The notes beneath the pieces are model-generated. The model saw nothing but the letters and a program-made list of their open reading frames with translations, did not search any database and was not told the origin of the DNA. Both the position numbers and the translations under genes were made by a program. Source: Paraburkholderia aromaticivorans (GTDB lineage: Bacteria; Pseudomonadota; Gammaproteobacteria; Burkholderiales; Burkholderiaceae). From it: a stretch of DNA of 64,000 bases. The DNA is taken from positions 1,550,001 to 1,614,000 of the forward strand of contig NZ_CP022990.1 in NCBI RefSeq assembly GCF_002278075.1. Direction: 5' to 3'. Positions 36,445 through 46,739 of this stretch are shown here, in pieces (within the stretch, counting starts at the first letter, position 1; the number at the start of each line of letters is the position of its first letter).

Positions 36445-36951
36445 ATGATGACGAGTCAGTTTCGAATACTCGCGATAGTCGCGGCGTCGCTCGCCTTGGC
36501 TGCTCCGGCCTATGCGGCATTGGGCGGCGCACCGACCTATCCCGTCACGGCGAGCAGCACGAGCGCGGGGGCGGCCGGCCAGCATAGCGCAGCCGTGGCG
36601 CGCTTCGCCGCCAGCGGCAGTTCGCCAGCGGCGAGCTACACCGTCAGCCAGACAACGCTTTCATCGGGCACCGTCGTCAGCGAATACATCGGCGCGGGCA
36701 ACAGCGTCTTCGCGTTGAGCTGGCAGGGCCCGACCATGCCGCCGCTCAAAACGCTGCTCGCCACGTACTTCCCCTCTTATGTCCAGGCGCTTACCGATGC
36801 CCACGTTACGCAAGGCGGGGGATATGGACCCGCAGTCGTCCATCAGTCGGGTTTGGTCGTGGAGACCGGCGGCCATATGGGCGCCTTCGTGGGCCGCGCC
36901 TATTTGCCGCAAGCGCTGCCGCAAGGGGTAAGCGCTGACGATATCAAATAA
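36445..36951 (+). CDS. DUF2844 exported protein
   Basis: A 168-residue protein with a signal peptide (residues 1-24, ending APAYAALGG). The mature part includes YTVSQTTLSSGTVVSEYIGA and FALSWQGPTMPPLKTLLATY, blocks of the DUF2844 family. In Burkholderia this family usually precedes a DUF3443 gene, as here, with the next start 28 bases downstream. The two are likely co-expressed and act together in the envelope. Function unknown. Confidence 0.8.
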   Translation: MMTSQFRILAIVAASLALAAPAYAALGGAPTYPVTASSTSAGAAGQHSAAVARFAASGSSPAASYTVSQTTLSSGTVVSEYIGAGNSVFALSWQGPTMPPLKTLLATYFPSYVQALTDAHVTQGGGYGPAVVHQSGLVVETGGHMGAFVGRAYLPQALPQGVSADDIK

Positions 36952-36979
36952 CTCATTGAAATCATCAGAGAGAACAACA

Positions 36980-38308
36980 GTGCGCAAAATCGCAAGGATT
37001 ATTGCCGCGGCGCTCGGGCTCGGATTGGCACTCGGTCTTGCCGGCTGCGGTGGCGGCGGCGGCGGTAGCAGCAGCACCACGGCGGCCAACTCGCCCGCCG
37101 CGGCGAGTGCGCCCGCGGCATCGGGCGGCTCGACGAACACTCCCCTGACCAGTAACCCGACACCCAATGTGCTCGCCGTCGACGCGTCGGCCGTACCCAC
37201 ACCGGTGGGCGTGGGCAATACGATGTTGGTGACGGTAAGCGGAACGGGCATTCACAACCAGCCGATGGTGAGCGTCAAGATCTGCGCACCCGGCTCCAAC
37301 GCGACAACCAGTTGCGCGACGATTCCGAACGTGATCGTCGACACGGCGTCGTTCGGGCTGCGTCTGATTCGCTCGGCGATTCCCGACGCCACCTTCAGCA
37401 CGCTCACCGCCGAAACGGCTCGTCCGAGCGGCCTGCCGCTCGCCGAATGCGCGCTGTTCGGCAGCGGCTATGCATGGGGGTCGGTGCATCTCGCGGACGT
37501 GGGGCTATCGAGCGAAATTGCCCCGTCGGCGCCGATCCACGTGATCGGCGATCCGGCACTGAGCGTGGCCGCGCCGGGTGAATGTCAGGTCGGGCGGCAG
37601 TTGGCGAGCGTTGCCGATATCGGTGCGAACGGCATTCTCGGCATTGGCGTGAGTCCGACGGATTGCGGTTCAGCGTGTGAACTGACGGCGCGTCCGCAGT
37701 TCTATTACACCAATGCCGGCAACGCCACCTCGGTGCCTGCCAGCGGCCAGATCACCAATCCGGTGTCGCTCTTCGCGCACGACAACAACGGCGTGATTCT
37801 GGAGATGGCGCAAGTGTCGGATAGCGGCAGCGCGACGGCTCAAGGCACGCTCGTGTTCGGCATCGACACCCAGGCCAACAACGTGCTGAACGGCACAGGC
37901 GCGCCACTCTTGCGGACGAACCTGAACGGCGACTTCACGTCGAGCTATAACGGCACCGTGTTCACGCAGACGTTCTTCGATTCGGGCTCGACCGTGCTGT
38001 TCTTTCCGGACACGACGATCGCCCGCGACGCGTCGTCCGGCTACTACATTCCGGCCGCGACGGTGGGCCGTACCTCGACCCTCGTGGCGACCAATCCTTC
38101 GAGCGTGACGCTCGGCTTCAATATCGCGAACGGCGCGACGCTGAACGTATCGGGGAATAACGCATTCAACAACCTCGGGATCTACATGACCCGCCAGTTC
38201 GACTTCGGCCTGCCGTTCTTCTACGGGCGCCATGTGTACTACGGCATCTCGGGGCGCGCATCGAGCGGCGGCGGGGCGGGGCCGTATGTCGCGTACGTTT
38301 CGAGTTGA
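36980..38308 (+). CDS. DUF3443 lipoprotein, possibly aspartic-protease-like
   Basis: A 442-residue lipoprotein: signal peptide with lipobox LGLAGC, then a Gly/Ser/Ala-rich linker. I prefer the GTG at 36980, which has AGAGAGA upstream, to the TTG at 36956. The folded part has two motifs about 220 residues apart, VIVDTASFGLRL and TFFDSGSTVLFF, and a C-terminal LGIYMTRQFDFGLPFFYGRH block. Their order and spacing recall the two D-T/S-G loops of pepsin-like proteases, with the first glycine replaced by Ala. Activity is not shown. It pairs with DUF2844. Confidence 0.75.
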   Translation: MRKIARIIAAALGLGLALGLAGCGGGGGGSSSTTAANSPAAASAPAASGGSTNTPLTSNPTPNVLAVDASAVPTPVGVGNTMLVTVSGTGIHNQPMVSVKICAPGSNATTSCATIPNVIVDTASFGLRLIRSAIPDATFSTLTAETARPSGLPLAECALFGSGYAWGSVHLADVGLSSEIAPSAPIHVIGDPALSVAAPGECQVGRQLASVADIGANGILGIGVSPTDCGSACELTARPQFYYTNAGNATSVPASGQITNPVSLFAHDNNGVILEMAQVSDSGSATAQGTLVFGIDTQANNVLNGTGAPLLRTNLNGDFTSSYNGTVFTQTFFDSGSTVLFFPDTTIARDASSGYYIPAATVGRTSTLVATNPSSVTLGFNIANGATLNVSGNNAFNNLGIYMTRQFDFGLPFFYGRHVYYGISGRASSGGGAGPYVAYVSS

Positions 38309-38373
38309 GTTTCTGGTGACGTGCAGTGGTTATTGGAAGGACGTCGATAGCCACTGTGCGTGTGACATGCGAA

Positions 38374-38402
38374 CCTCGCTGCATCTCGCTGCATCTCGCT
38401 GG
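38374..38402. repeat. Short tandem repeat (CTCGCTGCAT)
   Basis: A 10-base unit is repeated about 2.7 times in the leader between the DUF3443 gene and the SmpA-like gene. It looks like slippage and has no clear role. Confidence 0.5.
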
Positions 38403-38463
38403 TTAGAGAAGCATTCAAAACAGTGCCAAGTGCACGCCTTTTTACATTGTCTTCGGGGACCTG

Positions 38464-39057
38464 ATGAACAAGATTTCAATGATCTGCCTGAGTGCCGCTC
38501 TCGTCGGCATGCTGAGTGGCTGCGCCGGTACGAACTTCGTCCGTCCTGATGATGCGGCTTTGCAAAACGGCAAAACGACCGTTGCCGAGGCGCGCGCAAA
38601 ATACGGCAGCCCGTTTCGCCAGAGCACCGTCACCAAAAACGAGGAAGACGTGACGCTGCTTTCCTATGCGTATGCGTCGACTGGCGGCACGCCGCTGGAA
38701 ACCGGGGTGATACCGGCGCGTTCGCTGGAACTGGGCTTCTGGAAAGACGTGATGGTGTCGAACGTATTCGTCTCCACGTTCAAGGACGACGCCAGTAGTT
38801 TCGACGCGTCGAAACGCTCGGCCATCGTCAAAGGCAAGACCACCCGCGACGAGGTTATCGCGTTGCTGGGCAGACCCGCCGGCTATGCGGTGTATCCGAT
38901 CATCAAGGACAAGAACGGCCAAGCCCTCGTCTATGCGTATCACACGACGAGCGGGTCGGCGTTCAACCTCAAGTTCTCCAAGCGCGATCTGATCGTGACG
39001 ATCGACCCGAATGGCGTGGTCTCGGATGTGAATTACGAGTCGTCCGGGATGCAGTGA
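38464..39057 (+). CDS. SmpA/OmlA-like lipoprotein with two repeats
   Basis: A 197-residue lipoprotein: residues 1-20 form the signal with lipobox MLSGC. Two SmpA/BamE-like units follow. The first is NGKTTVAEARAKYGSP (residues about 36-51) and the second KGKTTRDEVIALLGRP (about 121-136), each followed by strands. SmpA/BamE assists outer-membrane protein assembly, but this protein is longer and duplicated, so it is a paralogue of unknown role. A good intrinsic terminator follows. Confidence 0.75.
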   Translation: MNKISMICLSAALVGMLSGCAGTNFVRPDDAALQNGKTTVAEARAKYGSPFRQSTVTKNEEDVTLLSYAYASTGGTPLETGVIPARSLELGFWKDVMVSNVFVSTFKDDASSFDASKRSAIVKGKTTRDEVIALLGRPAGYAVYPIIKDKNGQALVYAYHTTSGSAFNLKFSKRDLIVTIDPNGVVSDVNYESSGMQ

Positions 39058-39091
39058 TGGACGTATTCCCGGCGGTGCGGCGATAAAACGG

Positions 39092-39121
39092 AACCCGGCC
39101 TGCGTGCCGGGTTTTGCTTTT
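39092..39121 (+). terminator. Intrinsic terminator
   Basis: AACCCGGC pairs with GCCGGGTT across a six-base loop, followed by TTGCTTTT. It lies 35 bases after the SmpA-like gene. Confidence 0.85.
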
Positions 39122-39249
39122 ATTGCGTCGACGTTGCGCGAACCCACCGGACGCAAAAACTCGTAGGTCCGTTGATCCGTGTCCGGAACGCTGGCAACCT
39201 AGCGAATCCCCAAGACAACTATGTTGCATGGGACGCAGCAGGTGCATGG

Positions 39250-39283
39250 GACCAGAGTAGGCGCTGAAGCGCCAACTCTGGTC
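39250..39283. repeat. Hairpin element, copy 2 (GGCGC-TGAA-GCGCC core)
   Basis: GACCAGAGT (39250-39258) pairs perfectly with ACTCTGGTC (39275-39283); an inner stem GGCGC/GCGCC closes the same TGAA tetraloop as copy 1 (9616-9650). It lies 21 bases upstream of the ATG of the alpha/beta hydrolase, next to its ribosome site. Flanking sequence GTTGCATGGGAC is also similar between copies. Confidence 0.65.
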
Positions 39284-39304
39284 GACACATCGGAGACAAG
39301 GGCG

Positions 39305-40123
39305 ATGGAATCCATCAGCAAGTTGCACGACGACGACCTCGAGCACTTCGAAGCCCATGGCGCGGCGCCGTTGCCGGTTTCGAACGAAGAAGGCTACGTC
39401 GAGCACGAAGGCGCGCGCATCTGGTATGCGTCGTATGGCGCCGGCGCGCCGGTGATTCTCCTGCACGGCGGTCTCGGGCACAGCGGCAACTGGGGTTATC
39501 AGCTTCCGGCGCTGCTCGAGGCGGGGCATCGCGTGGTGGCGATCGACAGTCGCGGACACGGCCGCAGCACTCGCGACGCGCGCCCCTACCGGTACGAGTT
39601 GATGGCGTCCGACGTGCTAGCCGTCATGGACACCTTGCAGCTCGATCGTGCGGCGCTGGTCGGCTGGAGCGATGGCGCCTGCGTCGCGATGGTGTTGGGG
39701 ATCACCGCCCCGGAGCGCGTGGCGGGCGTGTTTTTCTTCGGTTGCAACATGGACCCGAGCGGCACGAAGCCGTTTGTACCCACGCCGACGATCGAGCGCT
39801 GCTTCAGCCGCCACGCAAAAGACTACGCAGAGCTTTCGGCGACCCCGGACGATTTCGATACGTTTGTCGGCGCCGTCAGCACGATGATGAAAACCGAGCC
39901 TAACTACCGCGCCGACGACCTGGCCCGAGTCCGTGCGCCGGTCGCAATCGTGCAAAGCGAACACGACGAATTCATCAAGCCGGAACACGCCGAGTACCTT
40001 GCCCGCACCATTCCCGGTGCCGAGCTGATTCTGCTGTCCGGCGTGAGCCATTTCGCCCCGCTGCAACGGCCGGCGCAATTCAATCGTGTGATGCTCGCTT
40101 TCCTGCGCCGCATTGCCGGCTAA
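39305..40123 (+). CDS. Alpha/beta hydrolase
   Basis: A 272-residue soluble hydrolase. The oxyanion segment is LLHGGLGHSGNW, the nucleophile elbow GWSDGA, the acid probably the Asp in QSEHDEF, and the base His in VSHFAP. The RGHGRST block is typical of the esterase/epoxide-hydrolase group. I chose the ATG at 39305, preceded by CGGAGAC and after the hairpin element, over an upstream in-frame codon at 39221. It stands alone. The substrate cannot be inferred. Confidence 0.85.
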   Translation: MESISKLHDDDLEHFEAHGAAPLPVSNEEGYVEHEGARIWYASYGAGAPVILLHGGLGHSGNWGYQLPALLEAGHRVVAIDSRGHGRSTRDARPYRYELMASDVLAVMDTLQLDRAALVGWSDGACVAMVLGITAPERVAGVFFFGCNMDPSGTKPFVPTPTIERCFSRHAKDYAELSATPDDFDTFVGAVSTMMKTEPNYRADDLARVRAPVAIVQSEHDEFIKPEHAEYLARTIPGAELILLSGVSHFAPLQRPAQFNRVMLAFLRRIAG

Positions 40124-40516
40124 ACGGGCCGCGGCCACACGGCGGCCGCTCGCGATCCTGCCGCGAATAGAACGACCGCACTTAAACCGCCGAAAATTTC
40201 ACGATGTGGAACGATCGATTGCTTCGTAAAAAATCGTGGTGCGTGGCACAAATCCGGCATTTCGCAATGCCGCCCCGCGTTTCACATGGCGGAACGACGA
40301 CGATAAGCCGTTATTTTTAAAAACAATTTTTTGCTCCAACGAAGCGTCGAACAACCCCTTGCGCCGCTGCCTGCTGACGTAAACTCTTTTACAAGAGCCG
40401 ACGCTTCAGTAGCCGGGCGAGTGGGATGAGACGGAAGCACTGTCTGACGGTCCCCAACCCCGCGCTCGAAGCCGCCACGGCACCGCGGTTTTTAATTGGT
40501 CATTGGGAGACTAAAA
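40124..40516. other. Intergenic region, AT-rich patch, promoter of small protein
   Basis: 393 bases between the hydrolase and the small conserved protein. A GC-rich dyad just after the hydrolase could terminate it. The middle (about 40215-40340) is AT-rich for this genome and could hold promoters or a small RNA. No gene is supported. Confidence 0.35.
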
Positions 40517-40747
40517 ATGAAAGGCTTTCGTTTTGGTTCGAATCAGGGAGCGTTCTACATTTTGCCGGGACAAGGCGGTTGGGAAGCAACTTACGGCAAC
40601 GAAACGCTCGGCGAGTTTGCCAGCCCGCAACAAGCGGCCGACGACCTCGCACGCGGCTTGATCTGCCCGCATCTCTCGGAAGGCGACGACACGGCAACGC
40701 TCGAAATTCCAGAGAAGCTCAGCGACTGGGAAATCGTTCACGTGTGA
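40517..40747 (+). CDS. Small conserved protein of unknown function
   Basis: A 76-residue soluble protein starting MKGFRFGSNQGAFYILPGQ, with GGWEATYGNETLGEFASPQQ and an acidic C-terminus ending WEIVHV. GGGAGA stands about seven bases before the ATG at 40517. Composition and codon use look like a real gene, and I recall similar small proteins in Burkholderia. It converges with icd. Function unknown. Confidence 0.6.
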   Translation: MKGFRFGSNQGAFYILPGQGGWEATYGNETLGEFASPQQAADDLARGLICPHLSEGDDTATLEIPEKLSDWEIVHV

Positions 40748-40782
40748 TCGCAGGTATGGCGGCAACTCACGTCGAAATGAAA

Positions 40783-40814
40783 ATGACGATGGCGCTCGAG
40801 AGCGCCATCGTCAT
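40783..40814 (-). terminator. Strong hairpin terminator for icd
   Basis: A 14-bp perfect stem (ATGACGATGGCGCT with AGCGCCATCGTCAT) has a four-base loop. On the minus strand it is followed by a T-rich run (TTTCATTTC), so it best serves icd; it may also stop the small convergent gene. Confidence 0.8.
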
Positions 40815-40854
40815 GCTTACCGCTTACTTCTGTGCAGCACGCTTCTTCCGTGCT

Positions 40855-43493
<2,639 letters not shown>

Positions 43494-45677
43494 ATGCAGA
43501 CTCTATTTGTCGCCGGCCGCCCGACTTTTGCGCGCGGCCAACGTCGCACCCCATCGCTGCTTAGCGCGGGGCTTCTGGCCAGCGTCGGTTTGACGCTTTC
43601 CACGCTGTCGTCGCCGGGATGGGCGCAAGCCGCGGCGAGCGAGACGGCCGCCACCTTGCCGGCCGTGAGCGTCACGGCGTCGAAAGACAGCGCGGTCGCG
43701 CAAGCCGACACGGTCAGCGCGGGCGCGCTCGGTTCGCGCAAGCAGGTGGACACGCCGTTCTCGACCCACGTGGTGACGAGCGACGAAGCGCAGGATCTGT
43801 TCGCGACGACCGCCAACGATCTGTACAAGTACGATCCGGCCGTCTCGGTCACGAGCGAAAACGCGATCAGCGAAAATTCGATGTTCACCGTGCGCGGCAT
43901 GCCGATCGACACGCTGAACAGCATCAAGGTGGACGGCCAGACCTTCCCGTCGTGGGATACCGACCTGTCGCTCGAACCGTTCGAGCAGGTGGAATTGCTC
44001 AAGGGCCTGTCCGGCTTCATGTACGGCTTCGGCTCGCCGGGCGGGATCGTCAACTACGTATTGAAACGCCCCACCGACACGCCGTACCGCAGCGTCACCG
44101 TCGGCTACAGGTCGGCCGGCGTGTTCAGCGAGGCGGTCGATCTGGGCGGCCGCTTCGGCAACGACGACCGTTTCGGCTACCGCCTGAACCTCGTCAACGA
44201 AGACGGCAACACCGCCGAGGACCACGGTCACGTGCGCCGCCAGGTGGCGTCGCTCGCGTTCGACTTCCGCATTACGCCGGACCTGACGTGGAGCGCCGAC
44301 GCGTTCTACCAGAAGCGCAAAACCAACGGCACGCTGTTCGGCCTGATGTTCGGCTCCGACGCCGGCGGCATTCCCGACGCGAGCAAAGTCACCCACGCGC
44401 TGACGCAACCGCAGAACTATTACCAGACCGAAATGGCCTCGTTCGGCACGGGCCTCGACTACCGCCTCTCCGAAAACTGGCACGCGAGCGTGAAATACCG
44501 CTTCGCCAAGGAGAATCGCACCAATTCGGACAGTCTTCTGTTTGTCACGGACGCAGCGGGCAACTACTCGAACACGCTCTATGCGGCCATGACGCGCTAC
44601 TTCTACCAGAACGTCGACGCGATGGTGCAAGGGCATTTCAACACGGGCAGCATCAAGCATGACGTGGTGGTAGGCGCCGGTTTCGAAACGCAAACCAGCG
44701 AGTACAGCAACAGCACGGGTTGGAACGAGGGCTACTTCCTCGGCTACGGCAATCTGTACGGCAGCACGTTGCTGACCAACGACGAAGTCAGCATCGGCTC
44801 GGACCTGTACCGCCAGCAGCGCACCACGCAGGCTGCCGTGTACGCGAGCGACACCGTGCAACTCACGTCGCGCCTGTCGGCCCTGGTCGGCCTGCGCTAC
44901 ACGCAATATCGCCAGCATGTGTACGACCCGAGCGGCGCCGTCTCGTCGCAATACGAAGCGGATCCGGTCACGCCGACCTTCGCGCTGATGTTCAAGACCG
45001 ATCCGTACTCGACGGTGTACGCGAGCTACGTCGAGTCGCTCGAACAGGGCGGCGCGGCGTCGAATACCAACCTCAACTACCCGGCCACGTTCGGTCCGCT
45101 GAAGAGCAAGCAGTACGAAATCGGCTTCAAAACCGATCACGCCGGGTGGGGCGCCAACGTTGCGCTGTTCCGTGTCGATCAGGGCTACAACTACACGAAC
45201 ACCGCCAATATCTTCGTGCAGGATGGCACGAAGCGCTATCAGGGCGTCGACGCGAGCGGCTGGCTTGCGCTGACGAGCGAATGGCGCGTGCTGGGCGGCG
45301 TGATGTGGCTCGACACGAAGGCAGTGGACGTAGACGACCCGTCCGTGGAAGGCAAGCGCATCTACGGCGCGCCGCGCTTCACCGTGACGGGCCGTATCGA
45401 ATACAACCCGTCGTATCTGCGCCCGCTCACGCTGGCCTTCGGCGGCAAGTATGTCGGCAATCAGGCGGTGGACGCGCAGAACACGCAGTTCGTGCCCGCC
45501 TACACCACCTTCGATCTGAGCGGCCGGTACGAGACCAGGATCGCCGGCAAGGACGTGACCTTCCGCGCCGGGATCAACAACCTCTTCAATCGCCGTTACT
45601 GGACGACGGCATGGGGCTACTACGTGGCGCCGTCGCCGACGCGCACCGCCGTAGCCAGCGCCACGCTGCAATTCTAG
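43494..45677 (+). CDS. TonB-dependent siderophore receptor
   Basis: A 727-residue outer-membrane receptor that imports ferric siderophore using TonB energy. The long signal peptide (about residues 1-46) ends WAQA. The plug follows directly, with a TonB-box-like VSVTASKD and the block MFTVRGMPIDTLNSIKVDGQ; there is no N-terminal signalling domain. Barrel blocks include YEIGFKTDHAGWGANVALFR and the C-terminal NLFNRRYWTTAWG, and the chain ends in Phe. Start chosen at ATG 43494, not the TTG at 43449. Proximity to hydroxyornithine NRPS genes suggests it takes up that siderophore or a related hydroxamate. Confidence 0.9.
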   Translation: MQTLFVAGRPTFARGQRRTPSLLSAGLLASVGLTLSTLSSPGWAQAAASETAATLPAVSVTASKDSAVAQADTVSAGALGSRKQVDTPFSTHVVTSDEAQDLFATTANDLYKYDPAVSVTSENAISENSMFTVRGMPIDTLNSIKVDGQTFPSWDTDLSLEPFEQVELLKGLSGFMYGFGSPGGIVNYVLKRPTDTPYRSVTVGYRSAGVFSEAVDLGGRFGNDDRFGYRLNLVNEDGNTAEDHGHVRRQVASLAFDFRITPDLTWSADAFYQKRKTNGTLFGLMFGSDAGGIPDASKVTHALTQPQNYYQTEMASFGTGLDYRLSENWHASVKYRFAKENRTNSDSLLFVTDAAGNYSNTLYAAMTRYFYQNVDAMVQGHFNTGSIKHDVVVGAGFETQTSEYSNSTGWNEGYFLGYGNLYGSTLLTNDEVSIGSDLYRQQRTTQAAVYASDTVQLTSRLSALVGLRYTQYRQHVYDPSGAVSSQYEADPVTPTFALMFKTDPYSTVYASYVESLEQGGAASNTNLNYPATFGPLKSKQYEIGFKTDHAGWGANVALFRVDQGYNYTNTANIFVQDGTKRYQGVDASGWLALTSEWRVLGGVMWLDTKAVDVDDPSVEGKRIYGAPRFTVTGRIEYNPSYLRPLTLAFGGKYVGNQAVDAQNTQFVPAYTTFDLSGRYETRIAGKDVTFRAGINNLFNRRYWTTAWGYYVAPSPTRTAVASATLQF

Positions 45678-46612
45678 GCATCAGGTGAACGAGGGGCGCC
45701 CGCGTCGGGCGCCCCGATCATGGGCGGAATCTGCGCGACCAGCGCATCGATCGCACAGCGCGTTTTCAGCGGCAGATAGCGGCTCTTCGGCCACACCAGG
45801 TGGATCTCCTGAGAAGGCCGGAAACAGTTGTCCATGACCGTCACCAGTTCGCCGGTCTGCTCATGGCGGGCGAGCAGCCAACTCGGCAGCCACGCCAGGC
45901 CGAATCCGGCGAGCGCGGCATCGACGATGCCTTGCATGTCGTCGAAACCGAGCTGCGGCTGAACTTGCGCGCGGCGAATCTGCCCATCCACGTCGACCAC
46001 ATCCCACGGCTGCGCCGAGCCTGCCCGCAAGTAGGCGATCACAACGTGTCCGCTCAGTTCGGCCACGCTGCGCGGCGTGCCGTGCCGCGCCAGATAGGCT
46101 GGCGCGGCGCCGATGCTCGCGTGCTGCACGCCGAGCTTGCGCGCGGCGAGACTCACGCTGTCGGCGAGCGGTCCGACACGCACCACGAGATCGAAACCCT
46201 CTTCGATCACGTCGACGAAGCGATCGGTAATCGAAATGTCGATCTTCAATTGCGGATGCTTGCGCGCAAGTCCCAGCAGCACTGGCGCCGCGCAGTGATG
46301 CCCGAAGGCCTGCGGCACGCTCACACGCAGACGCCCTTTCGGTTCGCGCCGCCCTGAGTCCAGGTCGGCTTCGGCGGCCTCCAGTTCGGCCAGCGCGCGC
46401 ACACAGCGGTCGTAATACGCCTGGCCGTCTTCGGTGAGGCTCTGACTGCGCGTCGTGCGATTGAGCAGGCGCACGCCGAGCCGCTTCTCGAGCCGCACGA
46501 TCACTTTGCCGACCGCGGAGCGCGTCAGGTTCATGCGCTCCGCGGCCAACGCGAAACTGCCGGTTTCAACCACGCGCACGAACGTGGTCACGCCGTCGAG
46601 GATGTCGCTCAT
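45674..46612 (-). CDS. LysR-family transcriptional regulator
   Basis: A 312-residue LysR regulator: HTH at residues 1-60 (FVRVVETGSFALAAERMNLT, RSAVGKVIVRLEKRLGVRLL) and effector domain. The ATG at 46612 gives the usual MSDILDGVTTF start; the open frame reaches 46666. It is divergent from the DHA2 exporter at 46740 and is probably its regulator. Its stop codon overlaps the receptor stop in a shared CTAG. Confidence 0.9.
   Translation of the reverse strand: MSDILDGVTTFVRVVETGSFALAAERMNLTRSAVGKVIVRLEKRLGVRLLNRTTRSQSLTEDGQAYYDRCVRALAELEAAEADLDSGRREPKGRLRVSVPQAFGHHCAAPVLLGLARKHPQLKIDISITDRFVDVIEEGFDLVVRVGPLADSVSLAARKLGVQHASIGAAPAYLARHGTPRSVAELSGHVVIAYLRAGSAQPWDVVDVDGQIRRAQVQPQLGFDDMQGIVDAALAGFGLAWLPSWLLARHEQTGELVTVMDNCFRPSQEIHLVWPKSRYLPLKTRCAIDALVAQIPPMIGAPDAGAPRSPDA
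45693..45715 (+). terminator. GC hairpin behind receptor, inside the end of LysR gene
   Basis: GGGGCGCCCG pairs with CGGGCGCCCC around a three-base loop. It is 16 bases after the receptor stop and lies within the last codons of the convergent LysR gene. No T-run follows, so termination is only likely. Confidence 0.45.
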
Positions 46613-46739
46613 ACTTCGCCTTATTGGTTCCTTCCAAGACACATTTCTGGGATTTTCACGCGCCAATGGGGACTTTAATTCCCCCTATATTACACATTCC
46701 ATGGTGGGCAAAGCCCATCGACTTTCGAGGTGGAAATCC

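Noticed and set aside
38374..38402. Tandem repeat as a CRISPR or phase-variation tract
   Set aside because: Fewer than three 10-base units without spacers, and not within a coding frame or between promoter elements I can identify.
43503..45671. 722-codon minus-strand open frame opposite the TonB receptor
   Set aside because: Shadow of the receptor: Arg/His/Val-rich translation, no motif, no ribosome site, whereas the plus strand has a complete receptor.
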